Source: UBA4615 sp964399635
Lineage (GTDB): Bacteria; Pseudomonadota; Gammaproteobacteria; Burkholderiales; Burkholderiaceae_E
Direction: 5' to 3'
Assembly: GCA_964399635.1 (NCBI GenBank)
Contig: CAYNRU010000050.1
Coordinates: 4,767 to 68,766, forward strand
DNA: 64,000 bases
A program made the position numbers and the translations under genes. This document shows positions 40,973-50,893 of this stretch, one piece after another. The notes below the pieces were generated by a model. The model did no database searches, was not told the DNA's origin, and saw nothing but the letters and a program-made list of their open reading frames with translations. The first letter of the stretch is position 1. Every line of letters begins with the position of its first letter.

Positions 40973-41496
40973 CCGGACCGGACGCGGCGCCTGCTGTGCC
41001 GGAACGGCGCGGGTTCGCCTGGTTCGTCGACCAGTTCGAGGAGATCGTCGCCTGCATCGCGGTGGCGGTCGTCGTGCTGTCGGTCAGCTGGGGCGTGATC
41101 ACCCGCTACATCACCGCGCAGCCGGCGGCCTGGGCGAGCGAGATCGCGACCCTGGGCTTCGCGTGGGTGGTGTTCTTCGGCGCCGCGGCCTGCGTGAAGT
41201 ACCGGCTGCACCCGGCGATCGACGTGCTGGTGCTGAAGATGCCCGCCGGCCTGCAGACCGCGATCCGGACCTTCAACCACCTGCTGCTGCTCTCCTTCTT
41301 CGCCTTCATGACCTGGTTCGGGACGCGCTTCGCGATCGACGCGTGGGACAGCCCGAGCCCGGTGCTGCGGATGCCGCAGACCTGGCTCTACGGTCCGGTG
41401 GCGCTGTGCTCGCTGCTGATGGCGGTGCGCTACCTGCAGGTGCTGGCCGGCCGGACCTGGGCCATCGACGAGATGAGGGAAACCAATGCTGGTTGA
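40969..41496 (+). CDS. dctQ: TRAP transporter small permease (DctQ)
   Basis: A 175-residue protein with four membrane spans. It starts at GTG 40969, overlapping the dctP stop (GTGA), which suggests translational coupling. The DctQ block WASEIATLGFAWVVFFGAAA is seen at about residues 45-64, with the typical tryptophan/glutamate pair, followed by HPAIDVLVLKMP. Its stop overlaps the dctM start by 11 nt. Confidence 0.9.
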   Translation: MTGPDAAPAVPERRGFAWFVDQFEEIVACIAVAVVVLSVSWGVITRYITAQPAAWASEIATLGFAWVVFFGAAACVKYRLHPAIDVLVLKMPAGLQTAIRTFNHLLLLSFFAFMTWFGTRFAIDAWDSPSPVLRMPQTWLYGPVALCSLLMAVRYLQVLAGRTWAIDEMRETNAG

Positions 41497-42778
41497 CTGG
41501 GTTCCCGGCATCCTGATGATGGTGCTGTTCGCGCTCGGCACGCCGATCGCGTTCGCGATCGCGATCAGCGCGCTGTCCTTCTTCCTGCTCGACGGCGAGG
41601 TACCGCTGAACATCTTCGTCCAGAAGATGGTCACCGCGACCGACTCCTACCCGCTGCTCGCGATCCCGTTCTTCGTGCTGGCCGGCGCGATCATGAATCG
41701 CGCGGGCATCACCCGAAAGCTGCTCGCGCTGGCCGACGCGCTGGTCGGCCACATGACCGGCGCCCTCGCCCAGATGTGCACGGTGCTCGCGACGCTGCTC
41801 GGCGGACTCACCGCGTCCTCGAGCGCCGACGCCGCGATGCTCTCCAAGATCCTGGGCCCCGAGATGGTCCGCCACGGCTACAGCCCGGCCTTCGCGGCGG
41901 TGATCACCTCGTGCGCGGCGATCATCACCGCGCTGATTCCGCCATCCATCGGGCTGATCATCTACGGCTACATCGCCGACACCTCGGTCGGCCGGCTGTT
42001 CATCGGCGGCGTGGTGCCCGGACTGATGCTGGCGGGCTCGCTGATGGCGGTCACCGCGATCATCTCCAAGCGCCGCGGCTACCTGGCGCTGCGCGACCGG
42101 TTCGCAGGCCGTGCCGAGGTGGCCCGCTGCTTCCGCGAAGCGATCTGGGCGCTGTCTATCCCGGTGTTCATCATCGTGGGTATCCGCTACGGCATCTTCA
42201 CGCCGACCGAGGCCGGCGCCATCACGGTGCTGTACGTGATCCTCGTGGGCCTGTTCGCCTATCGCACGCTCGACCTGCGCGACGTGCCGACGCTGCTCAA
42301 GGAGACCGCGCTCGACACCGCATCGGTGATGCTGATGATCTGCGCGGCGTCGGCGTTCGGGTTCTATCTCGCGTGGGAGCGGATCCCGCCGCAGATGGCC
42401 GCATGGCTGGTGTCGCTGACCAAGGATCCGACGCTGCTGCTGCTCGCGATCAACGTGCTGCTGATCGTGCTGGGCACCGCCGTCGAGGGCACCTCGGCGC
42501 TGATCATCATGACGCCGATCTTCGTGCCGATCCTGACCAAGCTCGGGATCGACCCGGTGCACTTCGGCATCGTGCTGGTCACCAACCTCACGATCGCGGG
42601 CGTCACCCCGCCGGTGGGCCAGATGATGTTCATCAGCTCGCAGGTGCTGAAGGTGCCAATGGACGACTACACGATGGAGGTGCTGCCCTTCCTGGGCGCG
42701 ATGCTCGTGGTGCTGGTGCTGCTGACCGTGTTCCCGCAGCTCTCGCTGTGGCTGCCCAACCTGGTGTACGGGAAGTGA
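41486..42778 (+). CDS. dctM: TRAP transporter large permease (DctM)
   Basis: A 430-residue protein with about 12 spans. Blocks typical of DctM are LLAIPFFVLAGAIMNRAGIT, TVLATLLGGLTASSSADAAM, CAAIITALIPPSIGLIIYGY, FGIVLVTNLTIAGVTPPVGQ and the C-terminal TVFPQLSLWLPNLV. It uses an ion gradient to import the ligand carried by DctP. The start ATG 41486 lies inside the dctQ 3' end, following GAGGGAAACC. Confidence 0.93.
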   Translation: MLVDWVPGILMMVLFALGTPIAFAIAISALSFFLLDGEVPLNIFVQKMVTATDSYPLLAIPFFVLAGAIMNRAGITRKLLALADALVGHMTGALAQMCTVLATLLGGLTASSSADAAMLSKILGPEMVRHGYSPAFAAVITSCAAIITALIPPSIGLIIYGYIADTSVGRLFIGGVVPGLMLAGSLMAVTAIISKRRGYLALRDRFAGRAEVARCFREAIWALSIPVFIIVGIRYGIFTPTEAGAITVLYVILVGLFAYRTLDLRDVPTLLKETALDTASVMLMICAASAFGFYLAWERIPPQMAAWLVSLTKDPTLLLLAINVLLIVLGTAVEGTSALIIMTPIFVPILTKLGIDPVHFGIVLVTNLTIAGVTPPVGQMMFISSQVLKVPMDDYTMEVLPFLGAMLVVLVLLTVFPQLSLWLPNLVYGK

Positions 42779-42828
42779 CCGGGCGCCCTGCGGCCGGCCG
42801 CCTGCGCCGGCCCGCGCACGGGTCCGCC

Positions 42829-43248
42829 TCAGCCCATCCGGAAGGTCGCGTTGCCGCGGGCGATCATCCGCTCGCCGACCACCACCCGGCACTCGACGAA
42901 GGCGAGCGTATGGCCGGCACGCACCACCACCGGCACGATCTCCAGCCACTCGCCGGGGCGCGCGCCGTCCACGAAGTCGAGCGACAGGGACACGGTCAGC
43001 GCCCGCTGCGGCGTGCCGCCGTCGGCGATCGTCGCCGCGATCGCCGACAGGCCCATCGCGTTGTCGGCCAGCGCCGAGATCACGCCGCCGTGCACCAGGC
43101 CGCGGCTGTTCAGGTGCGGCTCGCGGATCTCGACGGCGAGTTGCACCGCGCGCTCGGTCCGCCTGGCGTAAAGCGGCTCCCAGGGCCTGGTGAGCGGGCT
43201 GCGGCGATCGTGCGGCTGATAGCCTTCGGGCGGTGCGGCGGCGGTCAT
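42829..43248 (-). CDS. PaaI-type hotdog-fold thioesterase
   Basis: A 139-residue acyl-CoA thioesterase-like protein. ATG 43248 follows AGGAG by about 7 nt; an upstream extension to 43335 lacks support. The hotdog helix and active site are NSRGLVHGGVISALADNAMG, followed by LTVSLSLDFVDGARPGEWLE and VECRVVVGERMIARGNATFR. Its substrate is probably an aromatic or short acyl-CoA from the pathway. It converges on the TRAP genes and is divergent from the alcohol dehydrogenase. Confidence 0.85.
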   Translation of the reverse strand: MTAAAPPEGYQPHDRRSPLTRPWEPLYARRTERAVQLAVEIREPHLNSRGLVHGGVISALADNAMGLSAIAATIADGGTPQRALTVSLSLDFVDGARPGEWLEIVPVVVRAGHTLAFVECRVVVGERMIARGNATFRMG

Positions 43249-43384
43249 CGTGGGCTCCTGGAGGGGTCGGCCGGGCGACCCGGTCGCCGGTCCGCCACAC
43301 CGGAAGACTAGCAAGGCCGGCGGGCAAGGGGGCATTCATCCCTCACCGCGACGAAGCGGCGGGCGCCGCGAGGGGACGGACGGC

Positions 43385-44503
43385 ATGAGATTCAAGGCGG
43401 CGGTGCTTCACCGGACGGGCGGGCGGTTCTCGATCGAGGACGTGACGCTGCAGCCGTTGGCGCCCGGCGACGTGCTGGTGCGCCTGCACGCGAGCGGGCT
43501 GTGCCACACCGACCTCGAGGTGATCGAGGGCAGCCTGCCCTACCCGCTGCCGATCGTGCTCGGGCACGAGGGCGCGGGCGTGGTCGAGCGGGTGGGCGGC
43601 GCGGTCACGCAGGTGCGTCCGGGCGAGCACGTGGTGTGCTCCTGGAACCCGCACTGCGGCCACTGCTTCTACTGCGAGCGCGGCCAGCCGATCCTGTGCG
43701 AGCCGTTCACCCGCCACCAGCCGGCCGGACGCCTGCTCGACGGCGGCTCCCGATACCGCCTCGACGGCGACCGGATGCTGCACCACTTCTCGGTCGTCTC
43801 CTCCCACGCCCAGTACTGCGTGGTGCCCGAGTCGGGTGCGATCGGCGTGCCGGCCGAGATCCCGTTCGACCGGGCCTGTCTGATCGGCTGCGGGGTGATG
43901 ACCGGCGTGGGCGCGGCGGTGCGCCTGGCGCGCATCGAGGCGGGCTCCTCGGTGGTGGTGATCGGCTGCGGCGCCGTCGGGCTGAACGTGATCCAGGGCG
44001 CGCGGCTGCAGCAGGCCGACACCATCGTCGCGATCGACCGCGACCCGGCCCGGCTCGCGCTCGCGCGGGCCTTCGGTGCGACCCATCTGATCGGGCCCGA
44101 GACGCCAGAGCCCGCCGCGCAGGTCGCAGCGGTCAAGGCGCTGACCGCCGGTCGGGGCGCCGACTATGCGTTCGAGTGCGCGGGCGGCGAGGCGCCGCTG
44201 CAACTGATGTACGAGGCGATGCGAACCGGCGGCCAGGCGGTGATCCTGGGCAAGGTCGCGGTCGATCGAAAGGTGTCGCTGCGCTTCGGATCGATGATGG
44301 GCGAGAAGCGCACGATCCGCTCGAGCTACGGCGCGGCGCGCCCGCGGCGCGACTTCCCGTGGCTCGCGCGCATGTACCTCGACGGTCGCCTGAAGCTCGA
44401 CGAGATGATCACTCAGCGGCTGCCGCTCGAGGGCATCGACGAGGGGTTCGACGCGATGCGCGCCGGCCGCACGCTGCGCACCGTGCTGGAGATCGCTCAT
44501 TGA
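43385..44503 (+). CDS. Zinc-dependent alcohol dehydrogenase (class III-like)
   Basis: A 372-residue MDR-family dehydrogenase. Catalytic zinc residues are in SGLCHTDLEV and VLGHEGAGVVERVG, and the structural zinc cysteines are in NPHCGHCFYCERGQPILCEP. The NAD domain has VVVIGCGAVGLNVIQGA, and CAGGEAPLQL and GKVAVDRKVSLRFGSMMGEK match the S-(hydroxymethyl)glutathione/NDMA-dependent branch. ATG 43385 has GAGGGG about 11 nt upstream. It probably oxidises an alcohol intermediate of the pathway fed by the TRAP transporter. It is followed by the MetX-like gene after 10 nt. Confidence 0.9.
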   Translation: MRFKAAVLHRTGGRFSIEDVTLQPLAPGDVLVRLHASGLCHTDLEVIEGSLPYPLPIVLGHEGAGVVERVGGAVTQVRPGEHVVCSWNPHCGHCFYCERGQPILCEPFTRHQPAGRLLDGGSRYRLDGDRMLHHFSVVSSHAQYCVVPESGAIGVPAEIPFDRACLIGCGVMTGVGAAVRLARIEAGSSVVVIGCGAVGLNVIQGARLQQADTIVAIDRDPARLALARAFGATHLIGPETPEPAAQVAAVKALTAGRGADYAFECAGGEAPLQLMYEAMRTGGQAVILGKVAVDRKVSLRFGSMMGEKRTIRSSYGAARPRRDFPWLARMYLDGRLKLDEMITQRLPLEGIDEGFDAMRAGRTLRTVLEIAH

Positions 44504-44513
44504 GGGCCGCGCG

Positions 44514-45584
<1,071 letters not shown>

Positions 45585-45603
45585 GCCGCGGGCGGGCCCG
45601 GCG

Positions 45604-45625
45604 GGCCGGCCTTGCGCCGCCGGCC
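45604..45625. terminator. GC-rich hairpin between convergent genes
   Basis: GGCCGGC (45604-45610) and GCCGGCC (45619-45625) form a perfect 7-bp stem with an 8-nt loop, between the convergent MetX-like and nitroreductase genes. It lacks a T-run on either strand. It is a possible transcription end or pause structure. Confidence 0.35.
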
Positions 45626-45633
45626 GCCCAGGC

Positions 45634-46347
45634 TCAGAACCCCGAGAACTTCGCGAAGCCCTCGACCGGGTCGCGCGCCGTCTCGAGCGTGTTGATCACG
45701 GCATCCGGATCGGCCCAGCCCAGCGACATGCCGCACACCAGCATCTCGTTGTCCGGGATGCCGATCGTCTCAGCGATGATCCGATGGAACTCGAGGAAGG
45801 CCGCCTGCGGGCAGGTGTCGAGGCCGCGCGCGCGGGCGGCGATCATCACGTTCTGCAGGAACATGCCGTAGTCGAGCCAGCTGCCGCGCTCCAGCGCGCG
45901 GTCGATGGTGAACATCAGGCCGACCGGCGCGTCGAAGAAGGTGTAGTTGCGGCCGTGCTGCGCGTGGGTCTTCTCGAAGTCGCCCTTGCCGATGCCCAGC
46001 AGCCCGTACATGTCCCAGCCGACCTTGCGGCGGCGGTCGACGTAGGGCGACATCCACTTCTCAGGGTAGTAGGCGTACTCGCGCTTGTGGGTCGCAGCGA
46101 CCGCGGGGTCGTCGAAGGCGGCGACGATGCGCCGTGCGAGCTCGGCCCGCGGCTCGCCGGCGAGTACGTAGGCCTTCCAGGGCTGCGTGTTGGTGCCCGA
46201 GGGCGCCCGCGCGGCGACCCGGAGGATCTCCTCGACGGTCTCACGGGGCACCTCCCGGGGCAGGAAGGCGCGGATCGACTGGCGGCTGACGATCGCCTCG
46301 TCGGCATCGCGGCAGGGTTGGTGGCGGGTCGCAGGATCGAACGTCAT
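45634..46347 (-). CDS. Nitroreductase-family FMN oxidoreductase
   Basis: A 237-residue flavoprotein. The FMN-binding N-terminus is SRQSIRAFLPREVP, and APSGTNTQPWKAYVL is the second flavin motif. RGSWLDYGMFLQNVMIAARA and CGMSLGWADPDAVIN complete the typical nitroreductase pattern. Such enzymes reduce nitroaromatics, quinones or flavins with NAD(P)H. It converges on the MetX-like gene and is probably independent of the TRAP unit. Confidence 0.9.
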   Translation of the reverse strand: MTFDPATRHQPCRDADEAIVSRQSIRAFLPREVPRETVEEILRVAARAPSGTNTQPWKAYVLAGEPRAELARRIVAAFDDPAVAATHKREYAYYPEKWMSPYVDRRRKVGWDMYGLLGIGKGDFEKTHAQHGRNYTFFDAPVGLMFTIDRALERGSWLDYGMFLQNVMIAARARGLDTCPQAAFLEFHRIIAETIGIPDNEMLVCGMSLGWADPDAVINTLETARDPVEGFAKFSGF

Positions 46348-46444
46348 GGGGGCGGCGGAAAGAGTGAGTCGGTGTGGGAGGCCGCCACGCGCGTCGCGCG
46401 GCGGAGGATCGGCCGGGTCGCTCGCGCGGCCGGGTGGTTCGGGG

Positions 46445-47038
46445 TCAGGCGGCGCGCACGCCGACCAGCCCCAGCCGTGCGAGCGCGCCCTCCAGGGTCG
46501 GTACCAGCTCGAGCGCGGCGACGTCGCGGGCCTGGGCCAGCCCGTGCGCCTGGAAGGCCCGCAGCGTCTCGGCCAGCGAATCGAAGTAGCCGCGGTCGCT
46601 GACCGCGACGATCGGCTTGGCGTGCACGCCGAGCTGGCGCAGCGTGAGCACCTCGAACAGTTCGTCGAGCGTGCCCAGCCCGCCCGGCAGGGTCAGGAAG
46701 GCGTCGGACAGCTCGATCATCCGCTGCTTGCGGACCTGCATGTCGGCGACGACCTCGAGGCGGGTGAGCCGCATGTGCCCGACCTCGCGCTCCATCAGCA
46801 CGCTCGGGATCACGCCGATCACCTCGCCGCCCTGCTCGAGCGCGGCGTCGGCGAGCGCGCCCATCATGCCGACGCTGCCCCCGCCGTAGACCAGGGTCGC
46901 GCCGCAGGCGGCGAGCTGCGCGCCGGTGCGCCGCGCGAGCGCGAGGAAGCGGGGGTCGGCGCCGTCGCGGGCGCCGCAGAACACGCAGACGCTGGCGACC
47001 CGGGCGGGCCCGTCGGTCGGATCTCGGGGAGGGGTCAT
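46445..47038 (-). CDS. LOG-family protein (TIGR00730-type phosphoribohydrolase)
   Basis: A 197-residue protein with the LOG fold. VCVFCGARDGADPRFLALAR starts the domain, LVYGGGSVGMMGALADAAL is the nucleotide-binding block, and LPGGLGTLDELFEVL is the PGGxGTxxE signature with the catalytic glutamate. Proteins of this family release nucleobase from nucleoside 5'-monophosphates; some make cytokinins. It sits 30 nt upstream of gpsA's stop in a minus-strand run and its physiological role here is unclear. Confidence 0.88.
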   Translation of the reverse strand: MTPPRDPTDGPARVASVCVFCGARDGADPRFLALARRTGAQLAACGATLVYGGGSVGMMGALADAALEQGGEVIGVIPSVLMEREVGHMRLTRLEVVADMQVRKQRMIELSDAFLTLPGGLGTLDELFEVLTLRQLGVHAKPIVAVSDRGYFDSLAETLRAFQAHGLAQARDVAALELVPTLEGALARLGLVGVRAA

Positions 47039-47068
47039 GACGCTCGCTCGGAATGGGGAGCGGTGGGG

Positions 47069-48082
47069 TCAGGCGCCGCGCGGCTCGGCGACGTACTCGG
47101 CCTTGGGCTCACGGGCGAGCAGCGCGGCGACGGCGTCGCGCGGCGCGCGCCCCTCGAACAGCACGGCGGCGACCGCTGCGGTGATCGGCAGCTCGACGCC
47201 GAGCCGGGCCGCGCTCGCCATCACCGCGGTGCAGCAGGCGACGCCTTCGGCGACGTGGCCGAGCCCGGCGAGGATCGTCCCGAGCGACGCGCCGCGGGCG
47301 AGCTCCAGACCGACGCGCCGGTTGCGCGAGAGGTCGCCGGTGCAGGTCAGCACCAGGTCGCCCACGCCCGCCAGGCCCATGAAGGTCTCGGGCCGCGCGC
47401 CAAGCGCCGCGCCATAGCGGCCGATCTCGGCCAGGCCGCGGGTCAGCAGCGCCGCGCGCGCGTTCAGCCCCAGGCCGAGCCCGTCGGAGATGCCGGTAGC
47501 GATCGCCATCACGTTCTTGAGCGCGCCGGCCACCTCGACGCCGACCAGGTCGGCGCTGTGATAAATGCGTACCGCGCCGTGGTGGAAGGCATCGACCGCC
47601 GCCTGCGTGACCTCGGGTCGTGCCGCCGCCACGGTCAGCGCGACCGGCAGCCCGGCGGCCACCTCCTGCGCGAAGCTCGGACCCGACAGCGCGCCGCAGG
47701 CAGCCTGGGGCCAGGCCTGTGCCAGCACCTCGTGCGGCAGCAGCGCGCTGCCCGCCTCCAGGCCTTTGCACAGCCACAGCAGGGGCGGCGCCGGACGCGT
47801 GCCGAACACGGCCGCGAGCTGCGTTGCGACCGGCCGCAGGCCGGCCACCGAGGTGGCGATCACCAGCAGGTCGGCGTCCTGGGTGGCACGCGCGAGGTCG
47901 GCGGTGGCGTCGATCGGGGCGCCCAGCGGCACGCCCGGCAGGTAGCGGGCGTTCTCGCGCTGCTGCGTGATCGAGGCGGCCAGCGCCGGGTCGCGCACCC
48001 ACAGGGTGACCGCGTGCCGCGCCGACGCGTGCCGCGCCAGGGCCGTACCCCAGGCGCCCGCGCCGAGCACGGCGATCTTCAT
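47069..48082 (-). CDS. gpsA: Glycerol-3-phosphate dehydrogenase [NAD(P)+]
   Basis: A 337-residue enzyme making sn-glycerol-3-phosphate for phospholipids. The NAD motif is KIAVLGAGAWGTALARHASA. Other blocks are LLWLCKGLEAGS, ALSGPSFAQEVAAGLPVALT, VEVAGALKNVMAIATGISDG (catalytic Lys) and FMGLAGVGDLVLTCTGDLSR. Length is normal. It belongs to the conserved gpsA-SH3-secB-grxC-rhodanese run on the minus strand. Confidence 0.95.
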   Translation of the reverse strand: MKIAVLGAGAWGTALARHASARHAVTLWVRDPALAASITQQRENARYLPGVPLGAPIDATADLARATQDADLLVIATSVAGLRPVATQLAAVFGTRPAPPLLWLCKGLEAGSALLPHEVLAQAWPQAACGALSGPSFAQEVAAGLPVALTVAAARPEVTQAAVDAFHHGAVRIYHSADLVGVEVAGALKNVMAIATGISDGLGLGLNARAALLTRGLAEIGRYGAALGARPETFMGLAGVGDLVLTCTGDLSRNRRVGLELARGASLGTILAGLGHVAEGVACCTAVMASAARLGVELPITAAVAAVLFEGRAPRDAVAALLAREPKAEYVAEPRGA

Positions 48083-48134
48083 TCGGACCGCGCCGGTTCG
48101 GATGCGCCGCGCCCGCGGATGCCGCAGCCGGCCA

Positions 48135-48632
48135 TCACCAGCCCCAGACCTCGGTGTTGCGGACCCAGCCGGTGCCGCCTTCGCGATGGCGCACGCGCAG
48201 CCAGCCCGCGGCCGGCTCGCCGCCCTCGACCAGCTCCAGCAGCACGCCGCGATCGGCGCTGAGCACCGTCGGCGAGGTGTCCTGCGGCTGCTGGCGCACG
48301 GTGGCGAGCGACGCGGTGACGACGGCGCGGCGCTCCGTGAGGTCGGTGCGCTCGACCCAGATCACGTCGCCCGCCATGTCGCGGACCTTGACCCATTGGC
48401 CGAGCGTGGAGATCACCTCGAGCGGCATGCCGCGAGGCCCGGCAAACAGCTTGCGCGCCGCCCTGGACGGACCGTCGTAGAGCACCGCGGCGGTGGCCAG
48501 TGACCGGTACTCGGCCGACCGGGCGGGCGCCGCGGCGAAGAGGACCGCCAGGGCCAGCAGCAGGCCGCGCGCGACCCGCCCGGCGCGGGTCGGCCGGCCG
48601 GCCGCGGGCGAGATGCGCTGTAGCCGGTACAC
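48135..48632 (-). CDS. Exported SH3-domain protein
   Basis: A 165-residue protein from GTG 48632, with a signal peptide (VARGLLLALAVLFAAAPARS, cleavage after about residue 39). Two bacterial SH3-like repeats follow: YRSLATAAVLYDGPSRAARK to GDVIWVERTDL, and ASLATVRQQPQDTSPTVLSA to GTGWVRNTEVWGW. It is the SH3 protein commonly found between gpsA and secB in Burkholderiales. It presumably binds cell-wall material in the periplasm; no enzyme domain is present. Confidence 0.85.
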   Translation of the reverse strand: MYRLQRISPAAGRPTRAGRVARGLLLALAVLFAAAPARSAEYRSLATAAVLYDGPSRAARKLFAGPRGMPLEVISTLGQWVKVRDMAGDVIWVERTDLTERRAVVTASLATVRQQPQDTSPTVLSADRGVLLELVEGGEPAAGWLRVRHREGGTGWVRNTEVWGW

Positions 48633-48642
48633 GGCCCGACCC

Positions 48643-49125
48643 TCAGTTGGGGCGGCCGGGCACGATCAGGCTCGGGCCGGCGGGCCTGGCCGCCGCCTGC
48701 TCGGCCGCGATCTTCTGCTGGTACAGCGCCTCGAAGTTGATCTCGGCGAGATGGATCGGGGGAAAGCCCGCGCGCTGGATCACGTCGGCGACGTTGGCAC
48801 GCAGGTAGGGGTAGGTCACGTTGGGGCAGACGACGTTGATGACGATCGGCATCTGCTCGGCCGGGATGTTTCGGATGTCGAAGATGCCGGCCTGCTTGGC
48901 CTCGACCAGGAACACGATCTTGTCGCCGATCTTGGTGGTGACCGTGGAGGTGACCGTCACCTCGTGGACGGTGTCCGTCAGCGCCTCGTGGGCGGTATCC
49001 AGAGAGATCTCGACGGTCGGCTGCTGCTGCTCGAGGAAGATCCGCGGGGCGCCGGGGATCTCGAGCGACATGTCCTTCAGGTACATGCGCTGGATCTGGA
49101 AAATCGGTTGCTGCGCGTCGCTCAT
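48643..49125 (-). CDS. secB: Protein-export chaperone SecB
   Basis: A 160-residue cytosolic chaperone keeping preproteins unfolded for SecA. FQIQRMYLKDMSLEIPGAPR opens the fold, VTVTSTVTTKIGDKIVFLVE and PYLRANVADVIQRAGFPPIH are the typical strands and helix, and the C-terminus is extended by Ala-rich and PGRPN residues. The neighbouring grxC and gpsA genes are its usual partners. Confidence 0.97.
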   Translation of the reverse strand: MSDAQQPIFQIQRMYLKDMSLEIPGAPRIFLEQQQPTVEISLDTAHEALTDTVHEVTVTSTVTTKIGDKIVFLVEAKQAGIFDIRNIPAEQMPIVINVVCPNVTYPYLRANVADVIQRAGFPPIHLAEINFEALYQQKIAAEQAAARPAGPSLIVPGRPN

Positions 49126-49194
49126 GGAATCGGGTCCTTCGGGGTGCGGGGTGCGTTGAGGCGCCGCGGATGCGGCGCAAGGAGGGCTTGCGCG

Positions 49195-49455
49195 TCAGGC
49201 CTGCAGCAGCGGCATCAGGCCGCCCGCCCGGTCAAGCGCGGCCAGGTCGTCGAAGCCGCCGACGTGGGTGTCGCCGACGTAGATCTGCGGTACGGTGCGC
49301 CGGCCGCTGCGCTTCATCATCTCGTCGCGCTGCGACGGTTCCTCGTCGATGCGGATCTTCTCGATCGCGGTGACGCCGCGCTGCTTGAGCAGCGACTCGG
49401 CCCGGACGCAGTACGGGCAGACGGCGGTGCAATACATGACGACCTTGGCGCTCAT
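49195..49455 (-). CDS. grxC: Glutaredoxin 3
   Basis: An 86-residue glutaredoxin with the dithiol active site CPYC at residues about 14-17 (MYCTAVCPYCVRAESLL). The glutathione-binding blocks RRTVPQIYVGDTHVGGFDDL and the cis-proline (TVPQIY) are present. It reduces disulfides and mixed disulfides in the cytoplasm. The gene lies between secB and the rhodanese gene, as in most Burkholderiales. Confidence 0.95.
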   Translation of the reverse strand: MSAKVVMYCTAVCPYCVRAESLLKQRGVTAIEKIRIDEEPSQRDEMMKRSGRRTVPQIYVGDTHVGGFDDLAALDRAGGLMPLLQA

Positions 49456-49474
49456 CGGGTCATTGTCCTTCGGA

Positions 49475-49879
49475 TCAGGATTTCTTGACGACCGGCAGGC
49501 CTGCCTGCTGCCAGCCGGACAGTCCGCCGTCCAGGCAGAACACGTCGGCGCGACCGCTCTTGCGCAGCACCGAGGCGGCCCGGGCCGAACGCGAGCCGCT
49601 CGCGCAGACCACGACCACCGGCTTGCCGGCCGGCAACTCCGAGAGGCGCTTGTCGATCTCGCCGGAGGGGATGTTGCGGCTGTTGGCGACGTGGCCGGCC
49701 GCGAATTCGGCGGTTTCGCGCACGTCGATCACCGTCGCGCCGTCGTTGATCAGGCGGGTCGCCTGGAAGGTGTTGACGGTCGCGCCGGCCAGCTGCCGGT
49801 TGACCAGCGGCCACAGCAGCATCGCACCGGAAACGAATGCGACGACGATCAAGAATATGTTGTCGAGAAGGAACTTCAC
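49475..49879 (-). CDS. Membrane-anchored rhodanese-like protein
   Basis: A 134-residue protein from GTG 49879, with AGGCGG upstream. An N-terminal span (NIFLIVVAFVSGAMLLW) is followed by a single rhodanese domain: TVIDVRETAEFAAGHVANSR and the active-site loop VVVCASGSRSARAA with Cys at about residue 92. It is probably a cytoplasm- or periplasm-facing sulfurtransferase tied to the membrane. It is divergent from gpmA; the minus strand carries a perfect TATAAT at 49906-49911, likely its -10. Confidence 0.9.
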   Translation of the reverse strand: MKFLLDNIFLIVVAFVSGAMLLWPLVNRQLAGATVNTFQATRLINDGATVIDVRETAEFAAGHVANSRNIPSGEIDKRLSELPAGKPVVVVCASGSRSARAASVLRKSGRADVFCLDGGLSGWQQAGLPVVKKS

Positions 49880-49905
49880 GTCACCGCCTGGGGAATGGAC
49901 CCAAA

Positions 49906-49911
49906 ATTATA
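49906..49911 (-). promoter_or_regulatory. -10 element for the rhodanese-grxC-secB direction
   Basis: The minus strand reads CTATAATTTTG with a consensus TATAAT, 27 nt before the rhodanese GTG. The same AT-rich patch contains TAGAAT (49910-49915) on the plus strand, a possible -10 for gpmA, so the two divergent promoters may overlap. Confidence 0.45.
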
Positions 49912-49940
49912 GAATAGACCGCGACAACCCCATACCGACC

Positions 49941-50693
49941 ATGCCCTACACCCTCGTGCTGATGCGCCACGGCGAGAGCCAGTGGAACCTGGAAAACCGC
50001 TTCACCGGCTGGACGGACGTCGATCTGACCCCGCACGGGCTGGCCGAGGCCCGCAGCGCCGGCCGCCTCCTGAAGGCCGAGGGCTTCGAGTTCGACCTCT
50101 GTTATACGTCTGTGCTGCGCCGCGCGATCCGCACGCTCTGGACCGTGCTCGACGAGATGGACCTGATGTGGCTGCCCGTCATCCACTCGTGGCGGCTCAA
50201 CGAGCGCCACTATGGCGCGCTTCAGGGTCTGAACAAGACCGAGACGGCCGCGCGGTACGGCGAGGAGCAGGTGCTGGTGTGGCGCCGCGCCTACGCCATC
50301 GCCCCTGAACCGCTGCCCGAGGGGGACCCGCGGCAGGCCCTGGGCGACCCGCGCTATGCCCGCCTGCGCCCCGAGGACCTGCCCCGGACCGAGTGCCTGC
50401 GCGACACCGTCGCGCGGGTGGTGCCCTTCTGGAACGAGTCGATCGCCCCGGCGATCCGGCTGGGCCGCCGGGTCGTGGTCGCGGCGCACGGCAACTCGCT
50501 GCGCGCCCTCATCAAGCACCTCGACGGCGTGTCGGACGACGACATCGTCCACATGAACGTCCCGACCGCCCGCCCGCTGGTGTATGAGCTCGACGACGCG
50601 CTGCGCCCGATCCGCAGCTACTACCTCGGCGACCAGGCCGAGATCCAGGCGGCGATGGCCGCGGTCGCCGCGCAGGGTCGCAAGCAGCCTTGA
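49941..50693 (+). CDS. gpmA: 2,3-bisphosphoglycerate-dependent phosphoglycerate mutase
   Basis: A 250-residue glycolytic enzyme. ATG 49941 gives MPYTLVLMRHGESQWNLENR, with the phosphorylated histidine in RHGES. FTGWTDVDLTPHGLAEA, TSVLRRAIRTLW, NERHYGALQGLNKTETAARY and VVVAAHGNSLRALIKHL are all conserved. Length is the standard 247-250. It is the first plus-strand gene of a gpmA-S41-moeB series. Confidence 0.97.
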   Translation: MPYTLVLMRHGESQWNLENRFTGWTDVDLTPHGLAEARSAGRLLKAEGFEFDLCYTSVLRRAIRTLWTVLDEMDLMWLPVIHSWRLNERHYGALQGLNKTETAARYGEEQVLVWRRAYAIAPEPLPEGDPRQALGDPRYARLRPEDLPRTECLRDTVARVVPFWNESIAPAIRLGRRVVVAAHGNSLRALIKHLDGVSDDDIVHMNVPTARPLVYELDDALRPIRSYYLGDQAEIQAAMAAVAAQGRKQP

Positions 50694-50816
50694 AGCGGCC
50701 CGCCGGCTGGGGCTGAGGCCGGGCCGGCCGACCCCGGCGCGGCACCGCCGATCGGCGCAGCCGCGCTTTCTCCCGCCCGGCGCCGGGGCCGCCCTTTCGT
50801 CCCGCGGATCCGCGCG

Positions 50817-50822
50817 TATACT
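50817..50822 (+). promoter_or_regulatory. Candidate -10 element of the S41 protease gene
   Basis: TATACT lies 72 nt upstream of ATG 50894, within CGCGTATACTCG. The -35 region at 16-18 nt spacing is weak. The gap between gpmA and this gene (200 nt) has no other notable feature. Confidence 0.4.
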
Positions 50823-50893
50823 CGTTTGTCAAGGGTGGCAACCCGGTCTGGCGCCCCTACCCGGGCCAGCGGCACTGCCACAAAGACACCTCG